The notes beneath the pieces are model-generated. The model searched no databases and was not told the DNA's origin. It saw only the letters and a list, made by a program, of their open reading frames with translations. From assembly GCA_016712105.1 (NCBI GenBank), contig JADJRU010000001.1, positions 62,001 to 126,000 of the forward strand: DNA of 64,000 nt, given 5' to 3'. How positions within the stretch are numbered: position 1 is the stretch's first letter; each line of letters opens with the position of its first letter. Shown piece after piece: positions 20,744 through 28,941 of the stretch. Source of the stretch: Ahniella sp. Its GTDB lineage: Bacteria; Pseudomonadota; Gammaproteobacteria; Xanthomonadales; Ahniellaceae. The position numbers and the translations under genes were made by a program.

Positions 20744-21237
20744 CAGCCGCCGAAACCGCCACGTCCGGCGCGAATTGCACCGGAACGCCCGAATCCGCCG
20801 CGAATGCCGTACTCACGACTCACCGGCGGGCGGTAGCTGGTTCGACCGGGTGCGAACGAGTTGCGCGCCGATGACTCCTGTTGGCGCCCAGGACCTGGAT
20901 CGGCACTGGTGCGCTGTGTGCTGCCCGCCTCGAACCACGGGCCGTGGTATCGACGCACGCTCGAATCATCCAGCCGATTGGAGCCGTAGTGATAGGTCGC
21001 GTCTCGTGGACACTCGCTTTCGGAGTAGTCGGTGACACAGTCTTCGCGCGTCTGGTAAAGGTTGCGCTGCATGTCCTTACCTGCCATCAGGATCAACGGT
21101 GTGGCGACCGCGGCACCCAGCACGACCAGCCAGATCATGTCGGAGCGTTTCTGTTTCTCCATGCGGTTGGCGAATGCCGCCGAACTGGGCGGAACGCTGC
21201 CTTCGAGCCGTTTCGGCCTTCGGGATTTTCCGGACAT
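20743..21237 (-). CDS. YgiB/YjfM-like DUF1190 protein
   Basis: 164 residues. A basic N-terminus (MSGKSRRPKRLEG) is followed by one membrane helix (residues ~33-52), then the short conserved stretch YQTREDCVTDYSESECP typical of DUF1190 (YgiB) proteins, and a low-complexity Gly/Arg/Ser-rich tail ending GGFGG. It lies directly between a DUF350 gene (two bases away) and the YgiC-like gene (one-base overlap). It likely works with the YgiC-like enzyme at the membrane; no activity is known. Confidence 0.8.
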   Translation of the reverse strand: MSGKSRRPKRLEGSVPPSSAAFANRMEKQKRSDMIWLVVLGAAVATPLILMAGKDMQRNLYQTREDCVTDYSESECPRDATYHYGSNRLDDSSVRRYHGPWFEAGSTQRTSADPGPGRQQESSARNSFAPGRTSYRPPVSREYGIRGGFGRSGAIRAGRGGFGG

Positions 21238-21238
21238 G

Positions 21239-21631
21239 TCAGTAGCTCATCGCCGCGGCATTCAGCAGGCCGAGCGACACGGCGAGGCCTGCATACAAGG
21301 TTGGCAGCGCCATCTGGCCAGCTTCGATCTGGGTGCGCATCGCCGGAAACAACAGTCGGAACACTGAATAGCCAATCAACTGCACGATCCCGGCGATTGC
21401 CGCCCAGATCGATACGTCGACCAAGGACACGCTGTGTGCGACGGCACTGGCGACCGGCACGGTGAACCCCAACGCGACACCAGCCAGGGACAGGGCCGCA
21501 GCGGTGTTGCCTTTCGCAAGCAATTCCCGCTCATGGTAAGGCGTGATCATGCAATAGAGCAGGACGAAGGCGGCCGTGGCGGCAACCGACACGCCAAGGT
21601 AGGACAGAAAAGCGATCAAGGCTTCAAGCAT
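21239..21631 (-). CDS. DUF350 membrane protein (YjfL-like)
   Basis: 130 residues with four predicted membrane helices, beginning MLEALIAFLSYLGVSVAATA and including the TPYHERELLAKGNTAAALSL segment and a following helix pair that mark DUF350 (YjfL). Such proteins usually come as two DUF350 halves; here only one is present. It sits second in the four-gene minus-strand operon with the YgiB- and YgiC-like genes; function unknown. Confidence 0.8.
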   Translation of the reverse strand: MLEALIAFLSYLGVSVAATAAFVLLYCMITPYHERELLAKGNTAAALSLAGVALGFTVPVASAVAHSVSLVDVSIWAAIAGIVQLIGYSVFRLLFPAMRTQIEAGQMALPTLYAGLAVSLGLLNAAAMSY

Positions 21632-21638
21632 GGCTGTC

Positions 21639-21971
21639 TCAGAGACTGCGGAGGGAACGAACGGTCAGACCGAGTCCTGCAGCAAGCAGTGCCAGCATCA
21701 AGAGCGTGTTGAACAGACTGGCGGGTTCGAAAAAGATGCGCAGGTTCGCGATGATTCCGGCGAAGATGATCAACAGACCGAGCCCAAGCAGCACCCATCC
21801 CCAGATCGATCGTCCGTTCCAGAACAGGAACCCGACACCGAACATGAACGGCAACAAGGAAATGCCGAAAGCATTTTGTCCGTAGAGCATCCACGGGCCC
21901 GAGGTCACCGTGACTTGATTCGTCAGCAGGTAACCACCCAGCACGGTCAGCGCCACGCCAAGAAAAAACAT
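21639..21971 (-). CDS. Small unknown membrane protein, first gene of the yjfLMC-like operon
   Basis: 110 residues from the ATG at 21971. The reading frame continues upstream but the upstream part looks non-coding; no clear ribosome site is seen. Three or four hydrophobic helices are present (MFFLGVALTVLGGYLL; FGISLLPFMFGVGFLFW; WGWVLLGLGLLIIFAGIIA; the C-terminal helix). It ends seven bases before the DUF350 gene. I do not recognise the family. Confidence 0.6.
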   Translation of the reverse strand: MFFLGVALTVLGGYLLTNQVTVTSGPWMLYGQNAFGISLLPFMFGVGFLFWNGRSIWGWVLLGLGLLIIFAGIIANLRIFFEPASLFNTLLMLALLAAGLGLTVRSLRSL

Positions 21972-22233
21972 GGGAATACCGCCGGGTGCCGCCGGCGCCT
22001 GCGAGTTTGGGCATGTCTTGCTCCGTCTCCAAGTTGAAACACTGGCTGGCGGGGCATGAAGCGCCGCGTGTGGCCTTGTTGGAGTGTAACGAGCCTTGGT
22101 TGGTCCAGACAAAAAACGGATCGGCGCAGGTTTCCCGTTCATCGGAATGGCAGTAAGGTGACAGGGCAGCAATCGGTATGGGTTTTGAGGCCGGACCGAT
22201 GCCTGATTCGTTACCTGAGCAAGGAGCGCACTG

Positions 22234-23103
22234 ATGTGGTTGGCACGGATTCGTTCTGGGTTGCCGGCGTCACCATGGCGAGTCGGCCTGGTAGTGCTGA
22301 TCGTGGCCATGCTCGGGGCGTCGTGGACGGGGTTCGCTGATCGCCCCGCAGCTGCGTATCTGGAGCAGGCCTTGGCACGGACTTTGGCCACGTTTGCCGT
22401 GGCAAGAGGCGCCAATGCCGCGATCTCGTTCCTCAAGGATGCCGACGTCACGATCACGCCGGTGGGCGTTGGGGTCACCGTGAGCCCCGGCGAAATTCTG
22501 GATCCGATCGACGATCTGATTGAACAACTGTCGACTCTGTTGTTGTGGGCGGCGACGTCGCTGGGCATTCAGCGGATTGGTTTGGAATTGTCCGGCAGCT
22601 TGCCGATCAAGTTGTTCTGTACGGCAGCCGCTTTGATCTGGCTCGGTGCGTTCTTCTGGCGAGGCAACGCGTGGATCCGGATCGTGTCCACGCGTCTGTT
22701 GGTGCTGGCGTTCGCGTTGCGGTGGCTGGTCCCGACGCATGCGCTGGTGATCCAGAGTATTGATCATCATTTGCTCAGCCCCCGTTTCAACGAAGCGCTT
22801 GCGGCACTCACGCTGAGCCGCGATCAGGCCAGCGCGCTCGGTTCGGCTACCACTCAGGCGGCACCGGACCAACCCTGGAGCGAACGGGTGATGGGCCTTT
22901 TGAACGGTGGTGCACGACTCGATCTCGAAGCGCGTGTCGTGGCGTTGGCAAAGTCGATGACATCCCTGGGTACGCGGGTGGTGGAGTTGATGGTGGTCTT
23001 CAGCCTGCAGACGATCGTGTTGCCGCTTGCGTTTGTTTGGTTGTCGACTTGGCTGTTGCGCGTGATGCTGAGGACATCGATCCTGCCTGCTGCCCGCCCG
23101 TGA
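22234..23103 (+). CDS. Unknown multi-pass membrane protein coupled to an EEP phosphodiesterase
   Basis: 289 residues, with an AAGGAG ribosome site 8 bases before the ATG at 22234. There is a signal-anchor helix at ~18-35, membrane segments around 105-125 and 127-150, and a C-terminal helix at ~255-275; between them lies a soluble stretch of about 85 residues. No family was recognised. Its stop overlaps the GTG start of the next gene by four bases, so the two products probably cooperate, perhaps as membrane anchor and enzyme. Confidence 0.7.
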   Translation: MWLARIRSGLPASPWRVGLVVLIVAMLGASWTGFADRPAAAYLEQALARTLATFAVARGANAAISFLKDADVTITPVGVGVTVSPGEILDPIDDLIEQLSTLLLWAATSLGIQRIGLELSGSLPIKLFCTAAALIWLGAFFWRGNAWIRIVSTRLLVLAFALRWLVPTHALVIQSIDHHLLSPRFNEALAALTLSRDQASALGSATTQAAPDQPWSERVMGLLNGGARLDLEARVVALAKSMTSLGTRVVELMVVFSLQTIVLPLAFVWLSTWLLRVMLRTSILPAARP

Positions 23104-23891
23104 CTGCTGCCAAACCAAGACGCCTGCTGCGGCTGATGACTTTCAACATTCAGGCAGGTGCCTACACGGGCAGTTACCGCGAATATGTCACGCGCAGTTG
23201 GCAGGCCGTGTTGCCGCACAAGGGCAAGATCCAGAACCTTGCCGCGATTGCCAAACTCGCCGAGGGGTGTGATGTGGTCGGCCTTCAAGAGGCCGACAGC
23301 GTCAGTGTCCGGAGCGGATTTCGGCACCAGGTGGAATACCTCGCAGAAAGTGCCCACTTCCCCTATTGGAGCCATCAACGCAACCGCGGGCTTGGAGTCG
23401 CTCAGCCCGGTAACGGCGTGTTGTCGCGGTTTCCGCCGAGTAGCGTTCGGGCGCATCGACTACCCGGGGCGATTCCGGGACGCGGCGCGCTGGAAGTTCG
23501 TTTTGGCGAAGAGCCCGATGACCTGCGTGTGGTCATCGTGCACATGGCCCTGACCGCCGCAGGCCAACTGAAACAGGCGAACTACCTGGCGGAACTGGTT
23601 CGACCGTATTCCAACGCGGTGGTGCTGGGCGACTTCAACTGTGCGCCGGATTCACCTGCATTGGCCGCGTTGTTCGCAGACCGGCATTTGCGTCCGGCAT
23701 CGACGCTGCCCACGTTTCCGAGCTGGAATCCGGTTCGATGTATCGACCTTGTCCTGACCACCCGAACGGTGAAGGTCAAACACGTGGAGGTGCTGGCGGT
23801 TGCCGTTTCGGATCATCTGCCTGTGGTGGTCGAAGTCGAGGTGTCCAGACACTGCGCAGAAACGCTGGCGGCGCTCACCGAACAGACATGA
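23100..23891 (+). CDS. Endonuclease/exonuclease/phosphatase (EEP)-family protein
   Basis: 263 residues from a GTG at 23100 overlapping the upstream stop (GTGA); an alternative upstream start at 23037 would overlap more. EEP-fold motifs are clear: LMTFNIQAG at the N-terminus, VVGLQEAD with the metal-binding Glu, VVIVHMALT, LGDFNCAPDSPA (catalytic Asp/Asn pair), and a C-terminal SDHLPVVVEVEV with the conserved Ser-Asp-His. The fold covers DNA nucleases, inositol phosphatases and sphingomyelinases, and the substrate cannot be decided. There is no signal peptide. Coupling to the membrane protein upstream hints at a lipid or polyphosphate substrate (inference). Confidence 0.8.
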   Translation: MTAAKPRRLLRLMTFNIQAGAYTGSYREYVTRSWQAVLPHKGKIQNLAAIAKLAEGCDVVGLQEADSVSVRSGFRHQVEYLAESAHFPYWSHQRNRGLGVAQPGNGVLSRFPPSSVRAHRLPGAIPGRGALEVRFGEEPDDLRVVIVHMALTAAGQLKQANYLAELVRPYSNAVVLGDFNCAPDSPALAALFADRHLRPASTLPTFPSWNPVRCIDLVLTTRTVKVKHVEVLAVAVSDHLPVVVEVEVSRHCAETLAALTEQT

Positions 23892-23937
23892 CGATGATCA
23901 GACTCATGGCGGTTGTCGCCGTTTGACGGACGACGGC

Positions 23938-24756
23938 TCAGCCGGGTTTTATGCCACGCCAGATCAACTGCGCAGCGACCATCACGAGCAACACCGCAAA
24001 CGCCTTCTTCAGGTGATCACCGGGCAAACGATGTGCAAGTCGGGCGCCCATCGGCGCGAATAGGACGCTGCTGGCGCCGAGCAATAGCGCCAAGGGCAAA
24101 TGTACGTAACCCACGTGGCCCGGGGGTAACAAGCTTTGCGGTGGTGTCGCATTCAGCACATACCCCATGGCCGCCGCCAAGGCGATCGGCAAACCGCATG
24201 CTGCCGAAGTCCCCACCGCACGAACAGGTGTCGCACCCAGTCGGATAAGCAGCGGCACCGTCAAGCTTCCACCGCCGATGCCGACCAGTGCCGAAACAAC
24301 CCCGATCACCAGCCCGGCGGGCCACAGTATTGCGCTGGTCGGCACGATCGATGGTGATTCTGCGGGCCGTGCGGGGGGTCCCCGCCACAACTCCCATGAC
24401 GCCAGGAAACAGAAACACGCCACCCCGATCCTCAAGACTGAGTCGGCCAACATGCCTGCACACTGGGCACCCAGCACGCCGCCGGCAACCAAACCCGGCA
24501 GAAGACGCCAGACCGTTGGCCACATCACACTGCCGCGCTTTCGGTGGGCATTCGACGACGACAGAGCCGTCAGGACGATGGCCGATAGAGATGTGGCCAG
24601 CGCGACATGCATCACGTGGACACCAGGCACACCAATGGCCGGCAACAGGAACACCAGTGCACTCACCAGGATCAGGCCGCCGCCAATGCCAAACAGTCCT
24701 GCCAAAAAGCCTGCCAAGGCACCGACGGGAATGGCGATCAGAAACAGAGGGTCCAT
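23938..24756 (-). CDS. TauE/SafE-family sulfite/anion exporter
   Basis: 272 residues, with eight or so membrane helices in two repeated halves. The family motif appears twice: GFLAGLFGIGGGLILVSAL near residue 15-35 and VVSALVGIGGGSLTVPLL near 155-172. Members export sulfite, sulfoacetate or other organosulfur anions; the substrate is not determinable. It stands alone, convergent with the EEP gene. Confidence 0.85.
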   Translation of the reverse strand: MDPLFLIAIPVGALAGFLAGLFGIGGGLILVSALVFLLPAIGVPGVHVMHVALATSLSAIVLTALSSSNAHRKRGSVMWPTVWRLLPGLVAGGVLGAQCAGMLADSVLRIGVACFCFLASWELWRGPPARPAESPSIVPTSAILWPAGLVIGVVSALVGIGGGSLTVPLLIRLGATPVRAVGTSAACGLPIALAAAMGYVLNATPPQSLLPPGHVGYVHLPLALLLGASSVLFAPMGARLAHRLPGDHLKKAFAVLLVMVAAQLIWRGIKPG

Positions 24757-24976
24757 GGAGAGCCGAAATTCCGTGAGTTACCGTGACAATTCCGGCCCGC
24801 AAGCGGTCGCAAAAGACTTCGTTTGTTCCAGTCTATCAGTCTGACTCGGGAACGGGGGAACTTCGGACGGATTGGGAGACCGGCGGGACCGTAATCTGCG
24901 GGAGTCGCTGCCTATGAAACAGGCTCTTGCAGCGCGCCTTCAGTCACGAATGGGTGCTTTGCTGAAGGGCATCATC

Positions 24977-25041
24977 TGTGGGAGCGGCTTCAGCCGCGAT
25001 GCGGGAAGGTTCGAGGGATCGCGGCTGAAGCCGCTCCCACA
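24977..25041. repeat. REP-type palindrome with perfect 24-bp arms
   Basis: TGTGGGAGCGGCTTCAGCCG-CGAT at 24977-25000 is exactly mirrored at 25018-25041, with a 17-base loop. This sequence type (GGGAGCGGCTTCAGCCGCGA) is a common extragenic palindrome in Xanthomonadales and pseudomonads. It occupies most of the gene-free stretch 24757-25139; a decayed relative lies near 41.5 kb. Confidence 0.9.
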
Positions 25042-25090
25042 GGGGACCCCGTGTCCCGGTTACTGCCTCCAACCAGTATGGAATCTGAGG

Positions 25091-25120
25091 CACAAAAAGG
25101 GCGCCTTTCGGCGCCCTTCT
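25091..25120 (-). terminator. Rho-independent terminator of the IPTL-type gene
   Basis: Read on the minus strand: AAGGGCGCC-GAAA-GGCGCCCTT with a GNRA-type loop, followed by TTTTTG. It lies about 20 bases past the stop of the gene ending at 25140. Confidence 0.85.
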
Positions 25121-25139
25121 TCATGTACAGCGTTGAAGC

Positions 25140-27185
25140 TTAGACAGCCTGGCGACGCAGACCCAGACCGATCAGGCCGAGGCCGATGATCAGCGCGGCC
25201 ATCAGTGCCTTGCCCAGGCCACCAACGGCCGGGATCGGCAGCAGGTTGGCACCCGTGCAGTTCATCGTGAAGGTGACCGGATTCTCGTCGGCATCGTTCG
25301 TATCGCAGGTGACCACTTCCGTGATCGTCTGGTTCAGGCCCGGAGCCGTGCAGGAGAACGACAGCGTACCCGTGCCGCCGTTGATGGCGATCGGGGAGTT
25401 CGGCGCGGTGAACGTGATACCAGCAGCGTCAGTTGTGGCCGTGCAACCCGTTACGGTCAGCGGAGCATCACCGGTGTTCGTGATCGTCGACTGAGCAACA
25501 ACCAGGTTACCCGGCTGACCCTGCACGGTGAACGTGTCGGCGGAACCATTGTATTCCGGAGCCGTGATGGCGGCCGGGCAAGCAATGTCCCAGAGACGTG
25601 CGTCAACAGCTGGGGTGCCATTGGCAGACTGGGTCACGTTGCAGCGCAGTTCGGCAGTCGTGGCAGCGGCATTGCCGTTACAACGGAGACCGATGCTCGT
25701 GGCGCCATTCGAACCAACGCCGAAGGCCGTGCCGGCCGGCTGCGTGGTGATCGTGATGTTGGCAGCGGCATTGTTGCTGATCGCGCAACCCGAGATGGCC
25801 ACGGTTTCCGCGGCGCCGGCGCCGTCGTCGATACCACCGGTAACGGCCAGAGCGATGCTGCTCGTAGCGTTGCCAGCCAGACCAACCGGTGCAGCAAACG
25901 TAACTTCGGCCGTTGCGTCGACAGTGTCGTCAGCGTCTTCAGCAGGCGTGGCGTTCATGTTCGGAGCGGCAACCGGGAGACCGGCTGGGCAGGTCACGGC
26001 CCAAACGGTGTTCACGCCACCGACCGAGCAGGTCAGGTTCTGCGGACCCTGAGCAGCTGCGCCAGCCGTGCACTGGACCTGGAAGGTCTGTGCCATCGTG
26101 CCCGAACCCGTGAAGGTCAGGTTGGGATTCGCCGGAACCAGCGAGAACGGAGCAGCGATCGAGCAACCGTTGACCGAAGCCGAGCCCGTGCCCGAACCGC
26201 CCGATGGCGTGAACGAGAACGTGGTCGAGCTGGTCTGGCCTTGGCCGACAACGGAGGTGCTGACCGGGCCAGCTGCAGGAGCAGGCGTGATGGTCGGAGC
26301 GACGTTGGCGGCTGGGCAGGTGAAGCCCCAGGTCTGCGTCGTCTCGACGATGGTGCCGTCACCAGGAGCCGTTTCATTCTGGCGACGCTCGCGGCAGGTG
26401 AACGTACCGGTCTGGGCGGCATTGGTTGCCGTACAGGTGGCCGTCAGGTTGGCATCCATACCGTCGGTACACGAACCACCGGCCGTACAGACCATGTTCG
26501 TGGCACCTGGGAACGACACACCCGTGCCGGTGGCCAGCGCGCACTGGTCAATCGTCGTGGTGCCGCTGTTCTGGCCGCCAGCGCCAGCAACGCCGACATT
26601 GGACGTCGTTGTGCCACCGATCGAGCCGGCCGCACCAAACGTCACGGTGCCAGCAGCTGCGTTCGGAGCAGGCGTGTAGGTCACGGTCGGGCCAACGGCC
26701 GGACCAGCAGCGATCGAGATCGTGCCGGGGGTCACGGTACCCATCACGGCGCCACCAGCGTCGTTGAACTCCGTGAAGTTCGGGGTCAGCGTGATCGTGT
26801 CACCGACCGTCAGGTTGCCCACATCCAGCGGAAACGTGAGGTTACAGGTGGTGCCCGAAACGAGCGGATCATTGTTCAGATCGATATCGGTGAAGCGCAG
26901 TGCCAAACCGGTTGCCGTCGAAATGGCGTTGCCAGAGCAGGTGCCATCCACATTGACGCGGGTGACCTGGCCGTTCGGAGCGATCGGGGAAACACCACCA
27001 CGGGTGATGTTCACGTCGATCTGATACGAGACGACGCTCGCACCGGCAGTGAAGGTAACCGGAATCGACGCCGTGGTGGCACCAACGCCAACACTCGTGG
27101 AACCGATCGTGACCGACTGCGCGGATGCGCCGACGGAACACAGCAGGGCGCAGGCGCCCGCCAAAAGCTTATGTGTAGTTCGCAT
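25140..27185 (-). CDS. Exported protein with N-terminal cohesin-like domain and IPTL-CTERM-type anchor
   Basis: 681 residues. The ATG at 27185 follows AAGGAG. A signal peptide (MRTTHKLLAGACALLCSVGASA) precedes an N-terminal domain (~25-165) reading like a cohesin-type beta-sandwich (VTIGSTSVGVGATTASIPV; the DIDLNNDPLVSGTTCNLTF region). Repeated Cys-containing beta-sandwich segments follow, each with a 'CPA' step (e.g. WGFTCPAANVAPTITP, WAVTCPAGLPVAAP, WDIACPAAITAPEY). The C-terminus has the tripartite form of IPTL-CTERM: a short LPIPAVGGLG motif, a hydrophobic helix and an RRQ basic end. IPTL/PEP-CTERM tails direct processing and surface display by exosortase-like systems. It is in line with cohesin-like and dockerin-like genes upstream on the same strand. 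Confidence 0.7.
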   Translation of the reverse strand: MRTTHKLLAGACALLCSVGASAQSVTIGSTSVGVGATTASIPVTFTAGASVVSYQIDVNITRGGVSPIAPNGQVTRVNVDGTCSGNAISTATGLALRFTDIDLNNDPLVSGTTCNLTFPLDVGNLTVGDTITLTPNFTEFNDAGGAVMGTVTPGTISIAAGPAVGPTVTYTPAPNAAAGTVTFGAAGSIGGTTTSNVGVAGAGGQNSGTTTIDQCALATGTGVSFPGATNMVCTAGGSCTDGMDANLTATCTATNAAQTGTFTCRERRQNETAPGDGTIVETTQTWGFTCPAANVAPTITPAPAAGPVSTSVVGQGQTSSTTFSFTPSGGSGTGSASVNGCSIAAPFSLVPANPNLTFTGSGTMAQTFQVQCTAGAAAQGPQNLTCSVGGVNTVWAVTCPAGLPVAAPNMNATPAEDADDTVDATAEVTFAAPVGLAGNATSSIALAVTGGIDDGAGAAETVAISGCAISNNAAANITITTQPAGTAFGVGSNGATSIGLRCNGNAAATTAELRCNVTQSANGTPAVDARLWDIACPAAITAPEYNGSADTFTVQGQPGNLVVAQSTITNTGDAPLTVTGCTATTDAAGITFTAPNSPIAINGGTGTLSFSCTAPGLNQTITEVVTCDTNDADENPVTFTMNCTGANLLPIPAVGGLGKALMAALIIGLGLIGLGLRRQAV

Positions 27186-27224
27186 TGTTCATTTTCTCCT
27201 TATGGACTTCACGACGAAACCAAC

Positions 27225-27254
27225 AACGCAGCGACCATCAAAGGTCGCTGCGTT
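27225..27254. terminator. Perfect 12-bp hairpin between the cohesin-like genes
   Basis: AACGCAGCGACC (27225-27236) and GGTCGCTGCGTT (27243-27254) with a six-base loop. It lies between the stop of the gene ending at 27292 and the start of the gene at 27185. On the minus strand the stem is followed by GTTGTTGG rather than a pure T run, so it may be a weak terminator or attenuator, or may set transcript ratios. Confidence 0.5.
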
Positions 27255-27291
27255 TTAACCGGGTCAACTGCTGACTGGTCACCGTTCTCAA

Positions 27292-27780
27292 TTAGTGAAC
27301 GGCGGCCTCGGCCTTGGCCTTGGCTGCATCAACGTTGCCTTCGAACGGCAGGGCATTGCCTTGACCGTCGGCGAATTCTACGTTCGCGAGTGAAACTTGG
27401 TTACCGGCCTTGCCTGCATCGAGGCGGACGCCCCGCAGGAATACCGTGCCGACCGACATCAGCGTGGTTGGCAGCGCCTTCGAGGTACTGTCCAGAGCTG
27501 CGACGCGAACTTCGCCGTCAACGATCTTGCAAGACGACAAGTACGACTTCGGAAGCTGAGCGACGCAACCTGCACCGGCAGCCTTGTCGGAAGCGACGAG
27601 ACCCGGCACCTTGACGGTGAACTGGAAGCCGGAAGCGTTACCGTCACCAACGACATCCATGGCAAGCATGGTGCCGCCCTTGGCGGATTCGGTGGTCAGG
27701 TGGATCTGGTTCGCGGAGAACGCGCTGCCGGCAAGCACCAGAGCGGTTGCGGCGAACGAGAAGCGGATGATGTTTTTCAT
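27292..27780 (-). CDS. Small exported cohesin-like protein
   Basis: 162 residues from the ATG at 27780, preceded by GAGGAC; an upstream in-frame codon at 27801 is less likely. The signal peptide is MKNIIRFSFAATALVLAGSAFSA. The mature part reads as one beta-sandwich, with QIHLTTESAKGGTMLAMDV, GFQFTVKVPG, a central Cys pair, and MSVGTVFLRGVRLDAGKAGNQVSL split over strands, resembling the cohesin family that binds dockerins. No anchor is present, so it may be periplasmic, secreted or held by a partner. The gene is 21 bases downstream of the dockerin-like gene. Confidence 0.6.
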   Translation of the reverse strand: MKNIIRFSFAATALVLAGSAFSANQIHLTTESAKGGTMLAMDVVGDGNASGFQFTVKVPGLVASDKAAGAGCVAQLPKSYLSSCKIVDGEVRVAALDSTSKALPTTLMSVGTVFLRGVRLDAGKAGNQVSLANVEFADGQGNALPFEGNVDAAKAKAEAAVH

Positions 27781-27801
27781 GGTCAAAGTCCTCGTGTTCA
27801 A

Positions 27802-28659
27802 TTATTGGTTGACGATGCCGACCACGCAGGAAGCGTCACCGATGGTGATGCCGCCCTGTTCGTTGCACTCGGGAGCCGGGTTGGTACCCGCACCGCCAGC
27901 CAGCGCGCCGCCGTTCACTTCCGTCACGAGGGCCGTGGCGTCACCGATGGTGATGGAGCCGCTGCCGTTCGAGTCACCACGCAGCAGACGACCGATGGCC
28001 GTGGCGCGACGCGATTCAAACGCGTCAACCACCACTTCCGTACCGGCGCCGCCGGAGATCCAGCCAAGGCGCACGAAATCGATACCCACCGTGCCGCCGC
28101 TCGACGTGTGGCCCGTGAATGCTGCCGGATCGACCGCTGCCGTGCCGTTGCCCTGAACCACGACGTCAAGCGTGGCGGCCGTACGGTTCCAGTTGAACTC
28201 GATCGAGTACCAGCTGTTCGCGCGGATGTTCGCTACTTCGTCGAACGTTGCGCCGTTCGCCTTGCGGAAGCGGAAACCGCTCGTCGCTTGCGAGCCGGTG
28301 TTGTTGTAAGCGATGTTGATGATGTTCTCGGAACCCGAGACACCCTGAAAGATCGTGGCTTCGCCGGTACCGGTACCGGTGAACACGTAGAAGCGGCCGA
28401 TATAGGCACCTTCCGAGGCGCCGGCCGGCGTACCGTCCTGCACGTAGTTTGCCGGGGCTGCAGAACGGAGACCGCACAGGCCGCCGTAGCGCTTGACGCC
28501 GTTGGCAGCCGGGTCGCCGGCAACCGGGGCGCCGACAACGCCGCCACCTGGAGGAGCGCCTGCGCCCCACTGGGCGACTGAGCATGCGGCCGCAATGTCG
28601 GCGCCAGCGAGGACGGCCAGGCCAAGGATCACTGCACTAAGTTTCGTCTTTCGGATCAC
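27802..28659 (-). CDS. Exported protein with C-terminal dockerin-like repeat pair
   Basis: 285 residues from a GTG at 28659, chosen because GGGAG stands at the right distance and a signal peptide follows (KTKLSAVILGLAVLAG..AAA). The body (to ~residue 220) is a beta-rich, Gly/Asn-rich domain resembling a concanavalin/LamG-like sandwich (e.g. WYSIEFNWNRTAATLDVVVQ). The last ~60 residues hold two F-hand-like repeats, GDSNGSGSITIGDATALVTE and CNEQGGITIGDASCVVGIVN, fitting the dockerin pattern D-x-N-x-(D/S)-x5-6-x-D. Together with the neighbouring cohesin-like proteins this suggests a cohesin-dockerin pair. The binding partner is inferred only. Confidence 0.65.
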   Translation of the reverse strand: MIRKTKLSAVILGLAVLAGADIAAACSVAQWGAGAPPGGGVVGAPVAGDPAANGVKRYGGLCGLRSAAPANYVQDGTPAGASEGAYIGRFYVFTGTGTGEATIFQGVSGSENIINIAYNNTGSQATSGFRFRKANGATFDEVANIRANSWYSIEFNWNRTAATLDVVVQGNGTAAVDPAAFTGHTSSGGTVGIDFVRLGWISGGAGTEVVVDAFESRRATAIGRLLRGDSNGSGSITIGDATALVTEVNGGALAGGAGTNPAPECNEQGGITIGDASCVVGIVNQ

Positions 28660-28679
28660 AGGAAGTCTCCCATTTGAGT

Positions 28680-28800
28680 TCTGTTTTACGCCCGCAGTCA
28701 CGCGACTACGGACCCTTGATACGCATGGTCGCCGTGACGATAGCACTGAACTTTGACCGAATGGAAGCCATTGTTTGCCTTTTGTGAGCGCCACCCCTTT
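28680..28800 (-). promoter_or_regulatory. Possible structured leader (weakly GEMM-like) before the dockerin-like gene
   Basis: On the minus strand the leader contains CACAAAAGGCAAAC, a small AATGG-CTT-CCATT hairpin, then GGTCAAAG, and further on an imperfect long stem GTCACGGCGAC/GTCGCGTGAC. The GGCAAAC...hairpin...CAAAG order recalls class-I cyclic-di-GMP riboswitches, but several consensus positions do not match. Low confidence. Confidence 0.2.
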
Positions 28801-28941
28801 TTTATGGGAGGGCTCGGGCGGGCTGTCCAAACGGTCGCCATTCGAACTTCTCGACAGCGACCCCGACTCGTTCGTTCATTCAAGAACGGGTTCATTTATT
28901 AAGACGGGGTTTGCCGGCAAAACCGGACACGCCCCGCAAAA

